NCBI GenBank assembly: GCA_938004015.1
Contig: CALKWU010000006.1
Coordinates: 1-64,000, forward strand
Direction: 5' to 3'
Source of the DNA: an uncultured Oceanobacillus sp.
Lineage (GTDB): Bacteria; Bacillota; Bacilli; Bacillales; Amphibacillaceae
DNA length: 64,000 nucleotides
Part shown: positions 10,223 to 20,277 of the stretch, in pieces
Layout: each line of letters opens with the position of its first letter
Position numbering within the stretch: the stretch's first letter is position 1
The notes under the pieces: generated by a model
Told to the model about the DNA's origin: nothing
The model's input: only the letters and a program-made list of their open reading frames with translations
The model's database searches: none
Position numbers and translations under genes: made by a program

Positions 10223-10275
10223 TGGGTGGAGGATAGTGGGGGAATGTGGTAATATATAATTACGAAAGTGGGGAG
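10223..10275 (+). promoter_or_regulatory. mraZ promoter region with candidate MraZ boxes
   Basis: Upstream of mraZ there are repeated TGGG-type motifs: TGGGTG (10223), TGGGGG (10237) and TGGGGA (10269), of the kind MraZ proteins bind to repress their own operon. A TATAAT sequence at 10255-10260 may be the -10 element; I see no clear -35. Repression by MraZ is inferred from the family. Confidence 0.45.
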
Positions 10276-10282
10276 AAGAAAA

Positions 10283-10714
10283 ATGTTCATGGGTGAGTAC
10301 AAGCACAACATCGACACAAAGGGAAGAATGATTGTGCCCGCCAAGTTCCGTGAAGGTCTTGGAGATGCATTTGTTGTGACTCGTGGTCTCGACAAATGCT
10401 TGTTTGCTTATCCAATGGACGAATGGAAAGTGATCGAAGAAAAACTGAAACAACTCCCCTTGACGAAAAAAGATGCGAGAGCTTTCACCCGGTTTTTCTT
10501 CTCTGGTGCGATTGAATGTGAAGTGGATAAACAGGGAAGAATAAACATCCCACCATCGTTACGGACGTATGCGGGACTTGAAAAGGAATGCGTTGTCATC
10601 GGTGTGTCCGAACGGGTGGAAATCTGGGCGAACGATAAGTGGAATGAATATGTCGAAGAGTCCGAGGAATCCTTCTCGGAAATCGCAGAGAATTTATTGG
10701 ATTTTGATATTTGA
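10283..10714 (+). CDS. mraZ: Transcriptional regulator MraZ
   Basis: MraZ is a 143-residue DNA-binding protein with two AbrB-like (SpoVT/AbrB) repeats that controls the division and cell-wall cluster starting with itself. The sequence shows the conserved start [20 protein letters not shown] and the second repeat [14 protein letters not shown] near residue 80. The ATG at 10283 gives the invariant MFMGEY start; a GTG at 10268 adds five unlikely residues. rsmH follows within about 20 bases. Confidence 0.96.
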   Translation: MFMGEYKHNIDTKGRMIVPAKFREGLGDAFVVTRGLDKCLFAYPMDEWKVIEEKLKQLPLTKKDARAFTRFFFSGAIECEVDKQGRINIPPSLRTYAGLEKECVVIGVSERVEIWANDKWNEYVEESEESFSEIAENLLDFDI

Positions 10715-10734
10715 TTAACGGAGCGGGTGATCGC

Positions 10735-11715
10735 TTGTTTCAACATGAAAGTGTACTGAAAAATGAAGTAATAGAAGGATTGAACATAAGGCCTGACGCT
10801 ACATATGTCGATTGTACAGTCGGTGGCGGAGGGCATGCGGAAGGAATTGCTTCCAAACTGAATGAAAAAGGGCGGTTGATTGCATTTGACCAAGATGTGG
10901 ATGCATTGCAAGCAGCAGGAAAACGACTGTCCAAATATAAAGACAACATTTTGTTTGTCCATGCCAATTTCCGCGAATTGGAGACGCAACTCGAAAGACA
11001 TGGCATAGAAAAAGTCGATGGGCTTTTATTTGATTTAGGTGTTTCCTCTCCACAGTTGGATCGAGGGGAACGGGGGTTCAGCTACAACCAAGAAGCGATG
11101 TTGGATATGCGGATGAACCAAGAAAACAGTCTCACTGCCCATACGATTGTCAACACGTGGCCTTATGAAAAATTGGTCGCTATTTTTTTCCAGTATGGTG
11201 AAGAGAAGTTTTCCAAACAAATTGCGAGAAAAATAGAAGAAAAGCGGAAAACGATGAAAATCGATACGACATTACAACTTGTCGATATCATCAAAGAAGC
11301 CATACCTGCACCAGCGAGGAGAAAAGGCGGCCACCCGGCAAAACGGGTTTTCCAAGCATTACGGATTGCTGTAAATGATGAACTAGGCGCTTTCCAAGAT
11401 GCTTTGCACCAGGCTGCAAGAGTGGTGGATATCGGCGGGAGGATTGCGGTCATCACATTCCACTCGTTGGAAGATCGTCTCTGTAAGCAAGCGTTTAAAA
11501 AATGGAGCACTGCTAAACCGGTTCCGCGTAACTTGCCGATTCTTCCGGAAGAAAATGAACCGCCTTTCCGTTTGATCACACGGAAACCGTTAGTTCCAAA
11601 AGAAAAAGAGTTGGAAGAAAATCACAGGTCCCGTTCAGCAAAATTACGGATTGTTGAAAAAGTGAAAAAGTGGGATGAAGAATTCACGTATGAGGAAGGA
11701 TGGAGAAGGAAATGA
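10735..11715 (+). CDS. rsmH: 16S rRNA (cytosine1402-N4)-methyltransferase RsmH
   Basis: RsmH (MraW) methylates C1402 at the decoding centre of 16S rRNA. The SAM-binding motif is [15 protein letters not shown] near residue 23, followed by the family motifs [20 protein letters not shown] and [13 protein letters not shown] chose the TTG at 10735 because it gives the family start MFQHESVL and has GGAG 11 bases upstream. A TTG at 10711 in the same frame overlaps the mraZ stop. The resulting 326 residues are close to the usual 310-315. The 3' end overlaps ftsL. Confidence 0.95.
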   Translation: MFQHESVLKNEVIEGLNIRPDATYVDCTVGGGGHAEGIASKLNEKGRLIAFDQDVDALQAAGKRLSKYKDNILFVHANFRELETQLERHGIEKVDGLLFDLGVSSPQLDRGERGFSYNQEAMLDMRMNQENSLTAHTIVNTWPYEKLVAIFFQYGEEKFSKQIARKIEEKRKTMKIDTTLQLVDIIKEAIPAPARRKGGHPAKRVFQALRIAVNDELGAFQDALHQAARVVDIGGRIAVITFHSLEDRLCKQAFKKWSTAKPVPRNLPILPEENEPPFRLITRKPLVPKEKELEENHRSRSAKLRIVEKVKKWDEEFTYEEGWRRK

Positions 11716-12089
11716 ACGCAAATCAAGCGAGAAGCTGGAATACAAATACTGTTCATGAACCGATAAAGACTCCTAAAAAAGTCGCCGTCAGAGTAAGGAA
11801 GCATGGTTGGATCACAAAAGGTGAAAAAATCATCTACTCATGTGTGGCCTTTGCATTGATCATCGTGGGGATTTTCATCGTATCCCTCTCAGCGGAAACG
11901 GATGCATTGAACCGTGAAGTGCAACAGTTGGAGCAAACGATCCAACAACAACAACTTACGAATCAAAGTTTAGCCTTTGAAGTGGAGGAACTATCCCGGC
12001 CGGAACGGATCATCTCTTTTGCGAAGTCACACGGATTGAAAATCCAAAATACTGAAGTGAAACAAGCGCAAAATGTCGAAAGTGAGTAA
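11712..12089 (+). CDS. ftsL: Cell division protein FtsL
   Basis: FtsL is a small bitopic divisome protein that joins DivIB and DivIC and activates septal wall synthesis. The protein has a basic cytoplasmic N-terminus, one transmembrane segment (about residues 42-62), and an extracytoplasmic coiled coil rich in glutamine ([17 protein letters not shown]), which is the expected topology. The ATG at 11712 has GGAG six bases upstream; an ATG at 11700 in the same frame is also possible. It overlaps the end of rsmH by a few bases and precedes pbpB. Confidence 0.9.
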   Translation: MNANQARSWNTNTVHEPIKTPKKVAVRVRKHGWITKGEKIIYSCVAFALIIVGIFIVSLSAETDALNREVQQLEQTIQQQQLTNQSLAFEVEELSRPERIISFAKSHGLKIQNTEVKQAQNVESE

Positions 12090-12097
12090 GAAAACGT

Positions 12098-14353
12098 ATG
12101 ATGAGGAAAAATAATACGACACATATGATGGCTGGAATCCTCATTATCGCGTTTATCGTGATTTTCACCGTTCTGGCCGGAAGATTCATCTACATTCAGG
12201 CGTCAGGAGAAGTGAATGACGTTTCGCTGGAAGAGTGGGCAGAACAAAAACGTACATCTTCATACATACTTCCTGCTGAACGTGGTAAAATCCTCGATAA
12301 AAACGGGATGGTTTTGGCTTATGATCGCCTGACGTATCGTCTGTATGCGATTGTCGATGAAGCCTATACGGCCGACCCCGATGACCCTAAACATGTCGTT
12401 GATGTGGATAAAACGGCGGAAAGCTTGGCTCCGCTCCTCGATACAGAACCGGAGAGAATTCGGGAACCGTTATTGAAAGGGATCGAGGAAGGACGATTCC
12501 AAGTCGAGTTTGGAACGGTCGGCAAACATCTGAGCCAAAAGAAAAAAGAAGAGATCGAGGAATTGGGTCTTCCGGGAATTTACTTTGATGAAGACCCATT
12601 ACGTTTTTATCCGAACGGCGTGTTCGCATCCCATATCATTGGTTTTGCGAGAGAGACGGAATTGGAAACGGAAGATGGAGTCGTTACAGAAGTCGCCGGA
12701 GTTACCGGAATGGAAAAACAAATGGACGATTTCCTCCGTGGAGAAGACGGATATATTTCCTATCAGAGGGATTTGTATAATAAAAAATTGCTCGATCCAA
12801 AAGAAGTCATCGTGGAGCCGAAAGATGGAAATGATGTTTATCTGACGTTGGATCAAAAAATCCAAACGTTGATGGACGAAGCTTTGACTACAGTTGAGGC
12901 CACCTATGACCCGGAAAGAATTACCGCAGTCGTCATGCATGCGAAAACGGGGGAAGTGCTGGCGATGAGCAGTCGACCGAGTTACAATCCGAACAACCCG
13001 GAAAATGTGGAGAATTGGTACAATGATGTCGTTTCTTCGCCAATAGAACCGGGTTCGACAGTGAAAATGTTCACGTGGGCTGCAGCGATTGAAGAAGGGG
13101 TCTATAACGGCAATGAATTGTTCAAATCCGGAACTTATCAAGTGAATGAACGGATCAATCCAATCCGAGATGTAAATGAAGGTAAAGGTTGGGGAAGCAT
13201 CACGTTTGATGAAGGGTTTGAACGGTCATCCAACGTAGCCGCTTCGAAACTCGTTTGGGAAAAAATCGGAACCGATCAATTTTTAGAATATCTCCACGCA
13301 TTTGATTTCGATGAGAAAACAGGAATTGATTTACCGGGAGAAATCGCCGGAGAAATTTTATACAACTGGCCGTTGGAAAAACTGACGACTGCTTTTGGTC
13401 AAGGGAGTACGGCGACTCCAATCCAGTTGATGAAGGCAGCGACTGCCATCGCAAATGACGGGAAAATGATGAAACCGTATGTCATCAGTAAAATCGTCGA
13501 CCCTTCAACAGGAGAAGTCGTGGAAGCGAACGAACAGGAAGTGGTGTCAGAGCCGATTTCCGATGAGACGGCCGAACAAGTGCGGGAATTGCTGAAACGA
13601 GCGGTGGAAGGGGAACATGCCACCGGAAAACAGTTCCAGTTGCAAGATTATAAAATCGGTGGAAAAACCGGTACGGCTCAAATTCCGAATCCGGAAGGCG
13701 GCGGCTACATGACGGGAAGGGAAAACTTGATCTTTTCTTTCCTCGGGATGGCACCGATTGATGACCCAGAGCTTGTCATTTTCGTTTCCGTCCAACAACC
13801 GACTTTATCGGAAAACGAATATGGTTCCGTTCCTGTCGCTTTCATCGTTAAGAATGTTATGGAAAACAGTCTCCATTACATGAACATTGAACCTGATGAA
13901 GATATCCAGGAAATCGAACGTGTGGAAGTCCCTGAACTTGTCGGGAAAGAGACGGAATCGGCTGTCGAAGAGCTTCAAGAACAAGGATTCAAAGTGACTG
14001 TCATCGGTGACGGAAGTGAGATTACTAAGACAAATGTCGCTTCCGGTGAAAAAGTGTTGCCGACAAAACATGTTTTGCTCGTGACTGATGAACCGACGAT
14101 GCCGGATGTCACCGGATGGTCGAAACGGGAAGTCGTGCAATTTGCCGAGTTGCTTGATTTGCAGCTAGAAAGTTTCGGAAACGGTTTTGTTGTCATGCAA
14201 AATGTGGAACCGGGTACCCCGTTGACGGAAGGCACATACTTAGGGGTCGAGTTGGAAATTCCGGAAGCGGCAGACGATTCTGAAGCTGATGAGGACGAAT
14301 CTGCGTCAGAAGATGGAGAACAAGATGGCTCTCTCGATGAAACAGAAGAATAA
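12098..14353 (+). CDS. pbpB: Penicillin-binding protein 2B, septal transpeptidase
   Basis: This class B penicillin-binding protein cross-links peptidoglycan at the division septum. The 751 residues comprise one transmembrane segment (about 11-33), a dimerisation domain, and a transpeptidase domain with the catalytic serine in STVK, the SSN motif and KTGTAQ. Two PASTA domains follow (about 610-735), then a very acidic tail. Like its B. subtilis counterpart it is followed by the paralogue spoVD. The acidic tail of about 25 residues is the only unusual part. The ribosome site is weak (GTGAGTAAG); coupling with ftsL seems likely. Confidence 0.95.
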   Translation: MMRKNNTTHMMAGILIIAFIVIFTVLAGRFIYIQASGEVNDVSLEEWAEQKRTSSYILPAERGKILDKNGMVLAYDRLTYRLYAIVDEAYTADPDDPKHVVDVDKTAESLAPLLDTEPERIREPLLKGIEEGRFQVEFGTVGKHLSQKKKEEIEELGLPGIYFDEDPLRFYPNGVFASHIIGFARETELETEDGVVTEVAGVTGMEKQMDDFLRGEDGYISYQRDLYNKKLLDPKEVIVEPKDGNDVYLTLDQKIQTLMDEALTTVEATYDPERITAVVMHAKTGEVLAMSSRPSYNPNNPENVENWYNDVVSSPIEPGSTVKMFTWAAAIEEGVYNGNELFKSGTYQVNERINPIRDVNEGKGWGSITFDEGFERSSNVAASKLVWEKIGTDQFLEYLHAFDFDEKTGIDLPGEIAGEILYNWPLEKLTTAFGQGSTATPIQLMKAATAIANDGKMMKPYVISKIVDPSTGEVVEANEQEVVSEPISDETAEQVRELLKRAVEGEHATGKQFQLQDYKIGGKTGTAQIPNPEGGGYMTGRENLIFSFLGMAPIDDPELVIFVSVQQPTLSENEYGSVPVAFIVKNVMENSLHYMNIEPDEDIQEIERVEVPELVGKETESAVEELQEQGFKVTVIGDGSEITKTNVASGEKVLPTKHVLLVTDEPTMPDVTGWSKREVVQFAELLDLQLESFGNGFVVMQNVEPGTPLTEGTYLGVELEIPEAADDSEADEDESASEDGEQDGSLDETEE

Positions 14354-14433
14354 TCCAAAGGAAAACAGTGTTCTATTCGTTTTTTGAAACTCATATAGTG
14401 GATACAAGCCTATCTTTGAAGAGAGGTGCAAGC

Positions 14434-16356
14434 ATGAAACGCGTATCCACGACAACGGTCAAAAAACGAATCGTTACTGTTTTTCTTTTTGCTTCCATCG
14501 TTTTATTGATCATCGTTTTCCGTTTGGCTTATGTGCAATTCGTCATGGGTGAAAAATTAATTGCAGAAGCGGATGAACTTTGGACAAGGGATATTGTATT
14601 TGCCCCTGAACGGGGAAAAATATTGGACAGGAATGGCGAAGCGTTGGCGGACAACGTGACAGCACCGACAGTCGTCATTGTTCCAAGACAAATCGATCAA
14701 CCGGAAGCGGTGGCCGGTCAGTTGGCGAATATTTTGGGAACCTCTTACGAAAAAGTGTATGAAACGATAACGAAACAGGCTTCCAGTGTGACGATCCGAC
14801 CGGAAGGAATCAAAATTTCCGAAGAACAAGAACGCTCGATACGTACTTTGAACTTATCGGGAGTATATTTGGCGAAAGATTCGAAGCGCCACTACCCGTA
14901 TGATACGTATTTGGCCCACGTCCTTGGTTTCACTGGTATCGACAATCAGGGGCTCATGGGATTGGAACAATATTATGATGAAAAATTGATGGGGTTGCCG
15001 GGAAGCTTGTCGTTTTATTCGGATGCTCGGGGAAATCGGTTGGATACTTTGGCCGACGTATATTCTCCTCCACGGGATGGGCTCCATTTGAAAACGACGA
15101 TCGATTCTCAAGTACAGGCGATCATGGAACGGGAATTGGATTTGGCAGAAATCGAATACAACCCGGATGGAGCAATCGCCATCGCTGTCGATCCGAAAAC
15201 GGGCGGTATTCTCGGAATGACGACACGGCCGAATTTCCATCCGGAATATTATCAAGAAGTCGATGCGGAAGTGTTTGACCGCAATTTGCCGATATGGAGC
15301 ACGTATGAGCCCGGCTCCACTTTTAAAATCATCACATTGGCGGCGGCGCTGGAAGAACAAGTCGTCAATTTGGAAGAAGATCATTTTCATGATGCCGGGC
15401 ATATTCATGTGGCCGGTTCCCGTATCCGTTGTTGGCGGAGTGGCGGCCATGGCCATCAAACCTATTTGGAAGTTGTGGAAAATTCTTGCAACCCGGGTTT
15501 TGTCAACCTTGGTCAGAAGTTGGGGACAGAACGGCTGTTTTCGTATATCGAAGCATTTGGATTCGGCGGAAAAACCGGCATCGATTTGCAAGGAGAAGGC
15601 ACCGGAATTCTTTTTGATTTGGAAGATGTCGGGCCATTGGAACTGGCCACAACCTCATTCGGACAAGGTGTGTCTGTCACACCGATCCAACAAGTGATGG
15701 CCGTTGCGGCAGCAGTCAATGGGGGATATTTATACGAACCTTATATTGCCTCGGAATGGATCGATCCGGTAACGGAAGAAGTGGTGGAAAGAATTGAGCC
15801 GACGATCAAACGCAATGTCATATCTGAAGAAACGTCCGAAGAATTGAGGTATGCCCTGGAATCCGTCGTTGCACAAGGGACAGGTCGACCTGCATATGTT
15901 GAAGGGTACCGAGTGGGCGGAAAGACGGGAACAGCGCAAAAAGTCGGCCCAGATGGACGTTATATGCAAAATAATTACATCGTATCTTTCATCGGATTTG
16001 CTCCGGCGGACGACCCGGAAATCGTCGTTTATGTCGCTATTGACAATCCAAAACATACGGTCCAGTTTGGCGGTGTCGTTGCAGCCCCAATCGTCGGGCG
16101 CATCATCGGAGAGAGTTTGCCGCTAATGGGTGTGGATCGACGAAGAGATGGATTGGAAAAAGAGTATCAATGGCCGGAAGAACCGCTCGTTGAAGTGCCG
16201 GATTTGATTGGTTTGTCACCGGAAGAGTTGACGGAATTCATGGTCAATTTGTCTGTTGAAGTGAGCGGTACCGGCAGTAAAATCATCGATCAGGAACCGA
16301 AAGCCGGTGAAAAAATCAACCAAGGAGCAAAAGTCCGGATCTTTTTAAGCGATTGA
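14434..16356 (+). CDS. spoVD: Stage V sporulation protein SpoVD, cortex transpeptidase
   Basis: SpoVD is the sporulation-specific class B penicillin-binding protein that makes spore cortex with SpoVE. The 640-residue protein has one transmembrane segment (about 13-34), the SxxK motif in GSTFK, the SCN motif (ENSCNPGFVN) and KTGTAQ, and ends in a single PASTA domain. Its length and single PASTA distinguish it from the two-PASTA PBP2B upstream. GAGAGGTG precedes the ATG at 14434. The 80-base gap after pbpB has GATACAAG at 14401, a partial sigma-E -10 match, so a separate sporulation promoter is possible but not proved. Confidence 0.95.
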   Translation: MKRVSTTTVKKRIVTVFLFASIVLLIIVFRLAYVQFVMGEKLIAEADELWTRDIVFAPERGKILDRNGEALADNVTAPTVVIVPRQIDQPEAVAGQLANILGTSYEKVYETITKQASSVTIRPEGIKISEEQERSIRTLNLSGVYLAKDSKRHYPYDTYLAHVLGFTGIDNQGLMGLEQYYDEKLMGLPGSLSFYSDARGNRLDTLADVYSPPRDGLHLKTTIDSQVQAIMERELDLAEIEYNPDGAIAIAVDPKTGGILGMTTRPNFHPEYYQEVDAEVFDRNLPIWSTYEPGSTFKIITLAAALEEQVVNLEEDHFHDAGHIHVAGSRIRCWRSGGHGHQTYLEVVENSCNPGFVNLGQKLGTERLFSYIEAFGFGGKTGIDLQGEGTGILFDLEDVGPLELATTSFGQGVSVTPIQQVMAVAAAVNGGYLYEPYIASEWIDPVTEEVVERIEPTIKRNVISEETSEELRYALESVVAQGTGRPAYVEGYRVGGKTGTAQKVGPDGRYMQNNYIVSFIGFAPADDPEIVVYVAIDNPKHTVQFGGVVAAPIVGRIIGESLPLMGVDRRRDGLEKEYQWPEEPLVEVPDLIGLSPEELTEFMVNLSVEVSGTGSKIIDQEPKAGEKINQGAKVRIFLSD

Positions 16357-16419
16357 TGAACCACACATACCGTCCTTTTCCCATCGGTATAGTTTTTCGG
16401 AAAAGGGTGCACGTGTTCA

Positions 16420-17895
16420 ATGAAATTAAGTGAGTTGATGTCGGTGTTGCCTTTTGCTTCCTCCGGGGATCGCTTATTCGATATCGAGATCCAATCCATT
16501 GAAACGGATTCGCGGAATGTGAAACGAGGAAGTTTATTCGTCTGCTTGCAAGGATTCCAAACAGATGGCCATCTTTATGTGGCCGAAGCAATTGACAATG
16601 GAGCAGTGGCGGTCATTGCCGAAAAAACGGTGGAAAGCACTGTGCCGGTCATTTACGTGAATGATTCCGTCCGGGCACTGGCACTTGTCGTCAATGAATT
16701 TTACAACCATCCTTCGGCGGAACTTCCGTTGATTGGTGTGACGGGTACAAATGGAAAGACGACGGTAACCTATATTTTGGATGCCATTTTTCAAAATGCC
16801 GGCAAAAGAACCGGTGTCATCGGCACTATTCAAAACAAATATGGCGACGTTTTCCGCAAAACCAACCATACGACACCGGATAGTTTGGAACTACAAAAGC
16901 TTTTGAAAGAAATGAAGGAACATGCAGTTGAACAGGTGATTATGGAAGTTTCTTCCCATGCGTTGGAACTGGGGAGAGTCTACGGTTGTGATTTCGACAC
17001 GGTAGTTTTTACCAATTTATCGCAAGACCACTTGGATTTCCACACCGATGAAGCGGATTATTTCCGGGCGAAAAGTTTATTGTTTTCCCAGTTGGGAAGC
17101 TCCTATCATGATAAACGGAAATTTGCTGTCATCAACGGTGATGATCCGTATGCCACCCTGTTGAAGCGGATGACGGCACAACCGGTTCTGACTTTCGGTA
17201 TGGAAACCAATGCTGATGTCTTAGCGGATGAAATTGAACTAATTTGCGATAAATCCATTTTCCGATTGAAAACACCGGTAGGAACAGTTAAAATTACGAG
17301 TAGACTTACCGGCAAGTTCAACATATATAATATGTTGGCTGCAACGACCGCTGCATTGGCGCACGACATACCATTAGCGATCATACAAAACACGTTGCAA
17401 ATGATACCACCGATCCCAGGCCGATTTGAAACGATCGATGGCGGTCAGCCTTTCGGAATCATCGTCGATTATGCCCATACGCCGGATGCCGTGCGTAATG
17501 TCTTGGAAACATGCCGGGGAATTACGGAAGGAAAATTATATTGCGTCCTCGGTTGTGGCGGGGATCGGGATCAGGGGAAGCGTCCGTTGATGGCTAGAGA
17601 AGCTGTCCTGTTTGCGGATCATGCCATCTTCACTTCCGATAATCCACGGACGGAAGACCCGCAAGCGATTATAGACGATATGCTTCAAGGTCTCCCTCAT
17701 CATACGGACAACTACGATGTCATCCTTGATCGACAAGCGGCCATTGAACGTGCAGTAGCTTATGCGGAAGAAGGAGATATTGTCCTGATCGCTGGAAAAG
17801 GCCATGAAACGATTCAAGAAATTAATGGAGAAAAGCATCCGTTCGATGATCGGATTGCTGCGCAACATGCAATAAAAAATAAGGAGTATTCATGA
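16420..17895 (+). CDS. murE: UDP-MurNAc-tripeptide ligase MurE (meso-DAP adding)
   Basis: MurE adds the third amino acid to the UDP-MurNAc peptide in the cytosol. The 491-residue ligase shows the ATP-binding motif GVTGTNGKTTVTY near residue 110. It also carries the DNPR motif (SDNPRTEDPQ near residue 407), which marks the meso-diaminopimelate type as opposed to the lysine type. That fits a Bacillus wall. The ATG at 16420 has a weak site AGGGTG upstream. Its stop overlaps the murF start, so the genes are translationally coupled. Confidence 0.97.
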   Translation: MKLSELMSVLPFASSGDRLFDIEIQSIETDSRNVKRGSLFVCLQGFQTDGHLYVAEAIDNGAVAVIAEKTVESTVPVIYVNDSVRALALVVNEFYNHPSAELPLIGVTGTNGKTTVTYILDAIFQNAGKRTGVIGTIQNKYGDVFRKTNHTTPDSLELQKLLKEMKEHAVEQVIMEVSSHALELGRVYGCDFDTVVFTNLSQDHLDFHTDEADYFRAKSLLFSQLGSSYHDKRKFAVINGDDPYATLLKRMTAQPVLTFGMETNADVLADEIELICDKSIFRLKTPVGTVKITSRLTGKFNIYNMLAATTAALAHDIPLAIIQNTLQMIPPIPGRFETIDGGQPFGIIVDYAHTPDAVRNVLETCRGITEGKLYCVLGCGGDRDQGKRPLMAREAVLFADHAIFTSDNPRTEDPQAIIDDMLQGLPHHTDNYDVILDRQAAIERAVAYAEEGDIVLIAGKGHETIQEINGEKHPFDDRIAAQHAIKNKEYS

Positions 17896-19277
17896 TGCTG
17901 TTTACAATGAAAGAATTACAGGATTTGTTTCCAGGAAATGACCACCTACGGGAAAAATCCGTGATCATTGAGAAAATCAATACCGATAGCCGGGTCAAAA
18001 TAGAGAATTCATTGTTCATCCCGATCGTCGGTGAAAATTTCAACGGACATGATTTTGCTGAACAAGCGATTGAAAATGGAGCTGTCGCGCTTTTATGGGA
18101 TGAGAAGGAAGAATTGCCGCCTTCCATCCCGGAGAATTTTCCCGTTTGTTTCACGAAAGATACAACGGAAGGTTTACAAACGTTGGCTGCTTATTACAGG
18201 AAAACGATCGATCCGACGGTCGTCGGGATTACCGGTTCCAACGGTAAAACGACGACAAAAGATATCGTCAGTTCCATCGTGAAAACGACGTACCGTACCC
18301 ATGCGACGAAAGGGAATTTGAACAACGAAATCGGCTTACCGATCACCATTCTTGATATGCCGCGGGATACGGAAGTGCTCGTTCTGGAACTCGGAATGAA
18401 CGGTTTCGGTGAAATCGAATTGCTTTCCAACATTGCCAAGCCGGATTATGCCATCATCACGAATATCGGCGAATCCCATATTGAATTTCTCGGTTCAAGG
18501 GAAGGGATCGCTAAAGCGAAACAGGAGATCATCTCTGGCATGGAAGAAGAGGCTGCATTAATCGTCGATGGCGATGAACCGCTTTTGAACCGACTACAGA
18601 CGGAAAAAAACTTGCAGCTGTTCCGTTGCGGATTTTCCGAAGAGAATGATATGCAAATCACCGCTACTGAAGTATCAATTGATGGGACGACATTCACCAT
18701 CCAAACCGGTGAACAATTCCGCATGCCTCTTTACGGGAGACATCATGCGAAAAATGCAGCTTATGCTTTAAAAATTGCGGAATTGCTGGAAATACCATTG
18801 GAAAAGCAACAGGAAGGCCTTCAGACACTTACACATACCTCGATGCGTTTCGAACTGGAACAAGCTTTGCATGGTGCCGTCGTTGTCAATGACTCCTATA
18901 ACGCTTCACCGACTTCGATGAAAGCAGCCATTGATGTGATCAAACAGTTGGACGGATTCACCGAGCGCATCCTCGTTCTAGGCGACATCCTCGAATTGGG
19001 GGATTATGCAGTTGACATGCACCGCTCGATTGCCGATGTGATTGACCGGCCGATCACCCATTTGTATACATATGGCGACAAAGCAAAATTGATTACAGAA
19101 GAAGTAGAGAGGGAAAACAAGAAAGTTCGATGCAAACATTTTGCGACGAAAGAACAGCTTGTCAAAGAATTGGAAAAGGAACTCGAAGATGGAGTTCTTA
19201 TATTATTCAAAGCTTCCCGCGGTTTGGAGTTCGAAACAATGGTCGATGAAATCGTTAAGAAACGTGAGGAGCAGTAA
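17892..19277 (+). CDS. murF: UDP-MurNAc-tripeptide--D-Ala-D-Ala ligase MurF
   Basis: MurF attaches D-Ala-D-Ala to finish the cytosolic peptidoglycan precursor. The protein is 461 residues with the Mur ligase order of domains: N-terminal substrate domain, central ATPase with [13 protein letters not shown] near residue 108, and C-terminal domain. NDSYNASPTSMKAAI near residue 333 is a MurF hallmark. The start ATG 17892 overlaps the murE stop TGA, and AAGGAG lies upstream. Confidence 0.97.
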   Translation: MMLFTMKELQDLFPGNDHLREKSVIIEKINTDSRVKIENSLFIPIVGENFNGHDFAEQAIENGAVALLWDEKEELPPSIPENFPVCFTKDTTEGLQTLAAYYRKTIDPTVVGITGSNGKTTTKDIVSSIVKTTYRTHATKGNLNNEIGLPITILDMPRDTEVLVLELGMNGFGEIELLSNIAKPDYAIITNIGESHIEFLGSREGIAKAKQEIISGMEEEAALIVDGDEPLLNRLQTEKNLQLFRCGFSEENDMQITATEVSIDGTTFTIQTGEQFRMPLYGRHHAKNAAYALKIAELLEIPLEKQQEGLQTLTHTSMRFELEQALHGAVVVNDSYNASPTSMKAAIDVIKQLDGFTERILVLGDILELGDYAVDMHRSIADVIDRPITHLYTYGDKAKLITEEVERENKKVRCKHFATKEQLVKELEKELEDGVLILFKASRGLEFETMVDEIVKKREEQ

Positions 19278-19293
19278 TTAAGGGGGAACAGAC

Positions 19294-20277
19294 GTGAATA
19301 TTACAATATTACTGACAACAATCGGAATTGCATTTTTAATTACTGTTCTTCTTTCGCCACTATTCATTCCATTTCTCAGAAGATTGAAATTTGGACAAAG
19401 TATTCGCGAAGAAGGACCAAAATCACATCAAAAGAAAAGCGGCACACCGACGATGGGGGGCATCATCATCATCCTGAGCATTGTCGCCACTTCTCTGATT
19501 GTCGGTTGGAAAACAAGCGGAACGATCGGTTATGAGCTTTGGCTCCTTCTCCTCGTTCTCGTCGGCTATGGCCTTTTAGGGTTTCTCGACGATTTCATCA
19601 AAGTCGTCATGAAACGGAACCTTGGCCTTACATCGAGTCAGAAGATGCTTGGCCAAATCATCATCGCCGTCATTTTCTTTTTTATTTTGTACGTGAATGA
19701 TTTTTCAACATATATCCAAATTCCGGGCACGAACATCCAGTGGGAACTTGGTTGGTTTTATTCGTTGCTCGTCATTTTCATGCTCGTCGGTTCATCGAAT
19801 GCCGTCAATTTGACCGACGGCTTGGACGGATTGCTTGCAGGGACAGCGGCGATTGCTTTCGGGGCTTATGCCATCCTTGCTTGGTCAGGCTCACCGCAAC
19901 ATGAAATAGCGCTTTTCTCGTTAGCGGTAGTCGGGGCATTGTTAGGATTCCTCGTTTTCAATGCCCATCCGGCCAAAGTTTTCATGGGAGATACTGGCTC
20001 CCTAGCCTTGGGAGGGGCGATAGCGGCGGTGGCGATCTTGACGAAGATGGAAATTCTCCTCGTCATCATCGGTGGTGTCTTCGTCATTGAAACATTATCG
20101 GTCATCATCCAAGTCATTTCTTTCAAATCGACTGGTAAGCGTGTATTCAAAATGAGTCCCTTGCATCACCATTATGAACTGTTGGGCTGGTCCGAATGGC
20201 GGGTCGTCACGACATTTTGGCTCGTTGGACTTGTCTGTGCTGCATTGGGGATCTATATTGAGGTGGGCTTGAATTGA
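19294..20277 (+). CDS. mraY: Phospho-N-acetylmuramoyl-pentapeptide-transferase MraY
   Basis: MraY moves phospho-MurNAc-pentapeptide from UDP to undecaprenyl phosphate, making lipid I at the membrane. The 327-residue protein has ten hydrophobic segments and the catalytic acidic motifs: FLDDFIK near residue 98 and NLTDGLDGL near residue 170. [13 protein letters not shown] near the C-terminus is also conserved. The start is GTG at 19294 with AAGGGGG upstream. Its TGA overlaps the murD start. Confidence 0.97.
   Translation: MNITILLTTIGIAFLITVLLSPLFIPFLRRLKFGQSIREEGPKSHQKKSGTPTMGGIIIILSIVATSLIVGWKTSGTIGYELWLLLLVLVGYGLLGFLDDFIKVVMKRNLGLTSSQKMLGQIIIAVIFFFILYVNDFSTYIQIPGTNIQWELGWFYSLLVIFMLVGSSNAVNLTDGLDGLLAGTAAIAFGAYAILAWSGSPQHEIALFSLAVVGALLGFLVFNAHPAKVFMGDTGSLALGGAIAAVAILTKMEILLVIIGGVFVIETLSVIIQVISFKSTGKRVFKMSPLHHHYELLGWSEWRVVTTFWLVGLVCAALGIYIEVGLN

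Noticed and set aside
14854..15591. Minus-strand frame of 245 codons over spoVD
   Set aside because: It is antisense to intact spoVD motifs, with no family likeness.
12098..16356. pbpB and spoVD as a recent tandem duplication
   Set aside because: The two proteins differ in length, PASTA number and motif context, and the pair is ancestral to Bacilli.
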